Shown in pieces: positions 5,606 through 6,300 of a stretch of 6,300 nt of DNA. Source of the DNA: Bacteroidota bacterium (GTDB taxonomy: Bacteria; Bacteroidota; Ignavibacteria; Ignavibacteriales; Ignavibacteriaceae); NCBI GenBank assembly GCA_022567875.1, contig JADFGB010000071.1:1-6300 (forward strand), read 5' to 3'. Within the stretch, counting starts at the first letter, position 1; each line of letters begins with the position of its first letter. Under the pieces are notes generated by a model that was given only the letters and a program-made list of their open reading frames with translations, was not told the origin of the DNA and searched no databases. The translations under genes and the position numbers were made by a program.

Positions 5606-6300
5606 ATGATAAATAAAATTATAAAAGAAGGACTGTCTTTTGACGACATACTCTTAGTACCGAGGAAATCCTATGTGCTCCCTAGAGATGTTGATATTTC
5701 TACATATTTAACTCCTGAAATTAAATTGAACATCCCCTTAATTTCTGCTGCAATGGATACAGTAACCGAATCTTCAATGGCTATCGCTCTTGCAAGGGAA
5801 GGTGGGATTGGAATAATACATAAAAATATGTCAATAGAATTGCAGTGCAAAGAAGTTGATCGTGTTAAGAGATCAGAAAGCGGAATGATTAGAGACCCCA
5901 TTAAATTAAGTGCTGAAGATACAGTAGAAACAGCCCTTAAAATTATGAATGAATATCATATTTCAGGTATTCCTATTACGGATAAAAATGATAAATTAGT
6001 TGGAATTATAACAAATAGAGATCTCAGATTTGATCCGAATAGAAAAGCAAAGATTAGTGAATTGATGACTAAGGAAAATCTTATAACTGCAAATGAATCC
6101 ACTAATTTAAAGAAAGCAGAAAAGATTCTACAGAAATATAAAATTGAAAAATTACCGGTAGTAAACAAAGATGGAAAGCTAGTGGGACTTATAACTTTTA
6201 AAGACATTCAAAAGAAAAAATCGCATCCTTTTGCCTGTAAAGACGAACGAGGTAGGTTACGTGTGGGAGCAGCAGTTGGGGTTACATCGGATGTACTTGA
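5606..6300 (+). CDS. guaB: IMP dehydrogenase, N-terminal part (cut by the window end)
   Basis: Cytosolic enzyme that oxidises IMP to XMP with NAD+, the committed step to guanine nucleotides. The window holds 231 complete codons of a protein usually about 490 residues long. The N-terminus EGLSFDDILLVPR (8-20) and IPLISAAMDTVTE (43-55) are the family's opening barrel strands, and GGIGIIHKNMS is at 66-76. Two CBS domains follow at about 94-143 (ISGIPITD ... GIITNRDL) and 150-203 (EKLPVVN ... GLITFKDI), which bind regulatory purine nucleotides in this family. The chain re-enters the barrel at ACKDERGRLRVGAAVG (210-225). The catalytic Cys loop and the flap lie beyond the edge, so integrity cannot be judged. 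The ATG at 5606 fits the usual start; the leader is A-rich (CTAACAAAAAAATT) with no Shine-Dalgarno site. It lies 32 bases after the acyl-CoA dehydrogenase and may be co-transcribed, without an evident functional link. Confidence 0.97.
   Translation, partial: MINKIIKEGLSFDDILLVPRKSYVLPRDVDISTYLTPEIKLNIPLISAAMDTVTESSMAIALAREGGIGIIHKNMSIELQCKEVDRVKRSESGMIRDPIKLSAEDTVETALKIMNEYHISGIPITDKNDKLVGIITNRDLRFDPNRKAKISELMTKENLITANESTNLKKAEKILQKYKIEKLPVVNKDGKLVGLITFKDIQKKKSHPFACKDERGRLRVGAAVGVTSDVL

Noticed and set aside
5671..6207. Minus-strand open frames opposite guaB
   Set aside because: They mirror conserved IMP dehydrogenase and CBS-domain sequence on the plus strand.

Overview
The window is AT-rich (by eye about one third G+C), bacterial, and carries a metal-uptake locus on the minus strand facing away from two metabolic genes on the plus strand. 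The likely source is a Gram-negative (diderm) bacterium of the Bacteroidota/Chlorobiota/Ignavibacteria kind. This is an inference from three things: an outer-membrane beta-barrel ending in Phe, a metal-binding protein with a plain signal peptide and no lipobox, and plus-strand genes preceded by A-rich leaders without Shine-Dalgarno sites. No rRNA or other marker fixes the taxon.

Minus strand, about 4262 down to 80 (transcribed right to left): a small membrane-anchored His-containing protein (3909-4262), a porin-like outer-membrane barrel (2628-3821), a periplasmic TroA/ZnuA-type metal-binding protein (1728-2603), an ABC ATPase (975-1715) and an ABC-3 family permease (80-958). The last four genes are separated by only 12-24 bases and look like one operon. 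Together they describe a complete route for a divalent metal, most likely zinc: passage through the outer membrane, capture in the periplasm, and ATP-driven import across the inner membrane. The ATPase and the permease both start with TTG, each behind a visible Shine-Dalgarno site. A fifth reading frame may begin at base 69 with GTG and run off the left edge, but support is weak.

Plus strand, 4404 to the right edge: an acyl-CoA dehydrogenase with the residues typical of glutaryl-CoA dehydrogenase (4404-5573), then guaB (IMP dehydrogenase) from 5606, cut by the window end after 231 complete codons. These two are neighbours 32 bases apart with no obvious functional link to each other or to the metal locus.

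The divergent spacer (4263-4403) holds a perfect 12-base palindrome. The spacer between the small protein and the porin (3822-3908) holds an A/T inverted repeat. Both are candidate operators, but neither is proven. I found no tRNA, rRNA, insertion sequence, CRISPR array or convincing intrinsic terminator. The transporter is of a familiar type. The less described parts are the porin and the small His/Cys protein linked to it.
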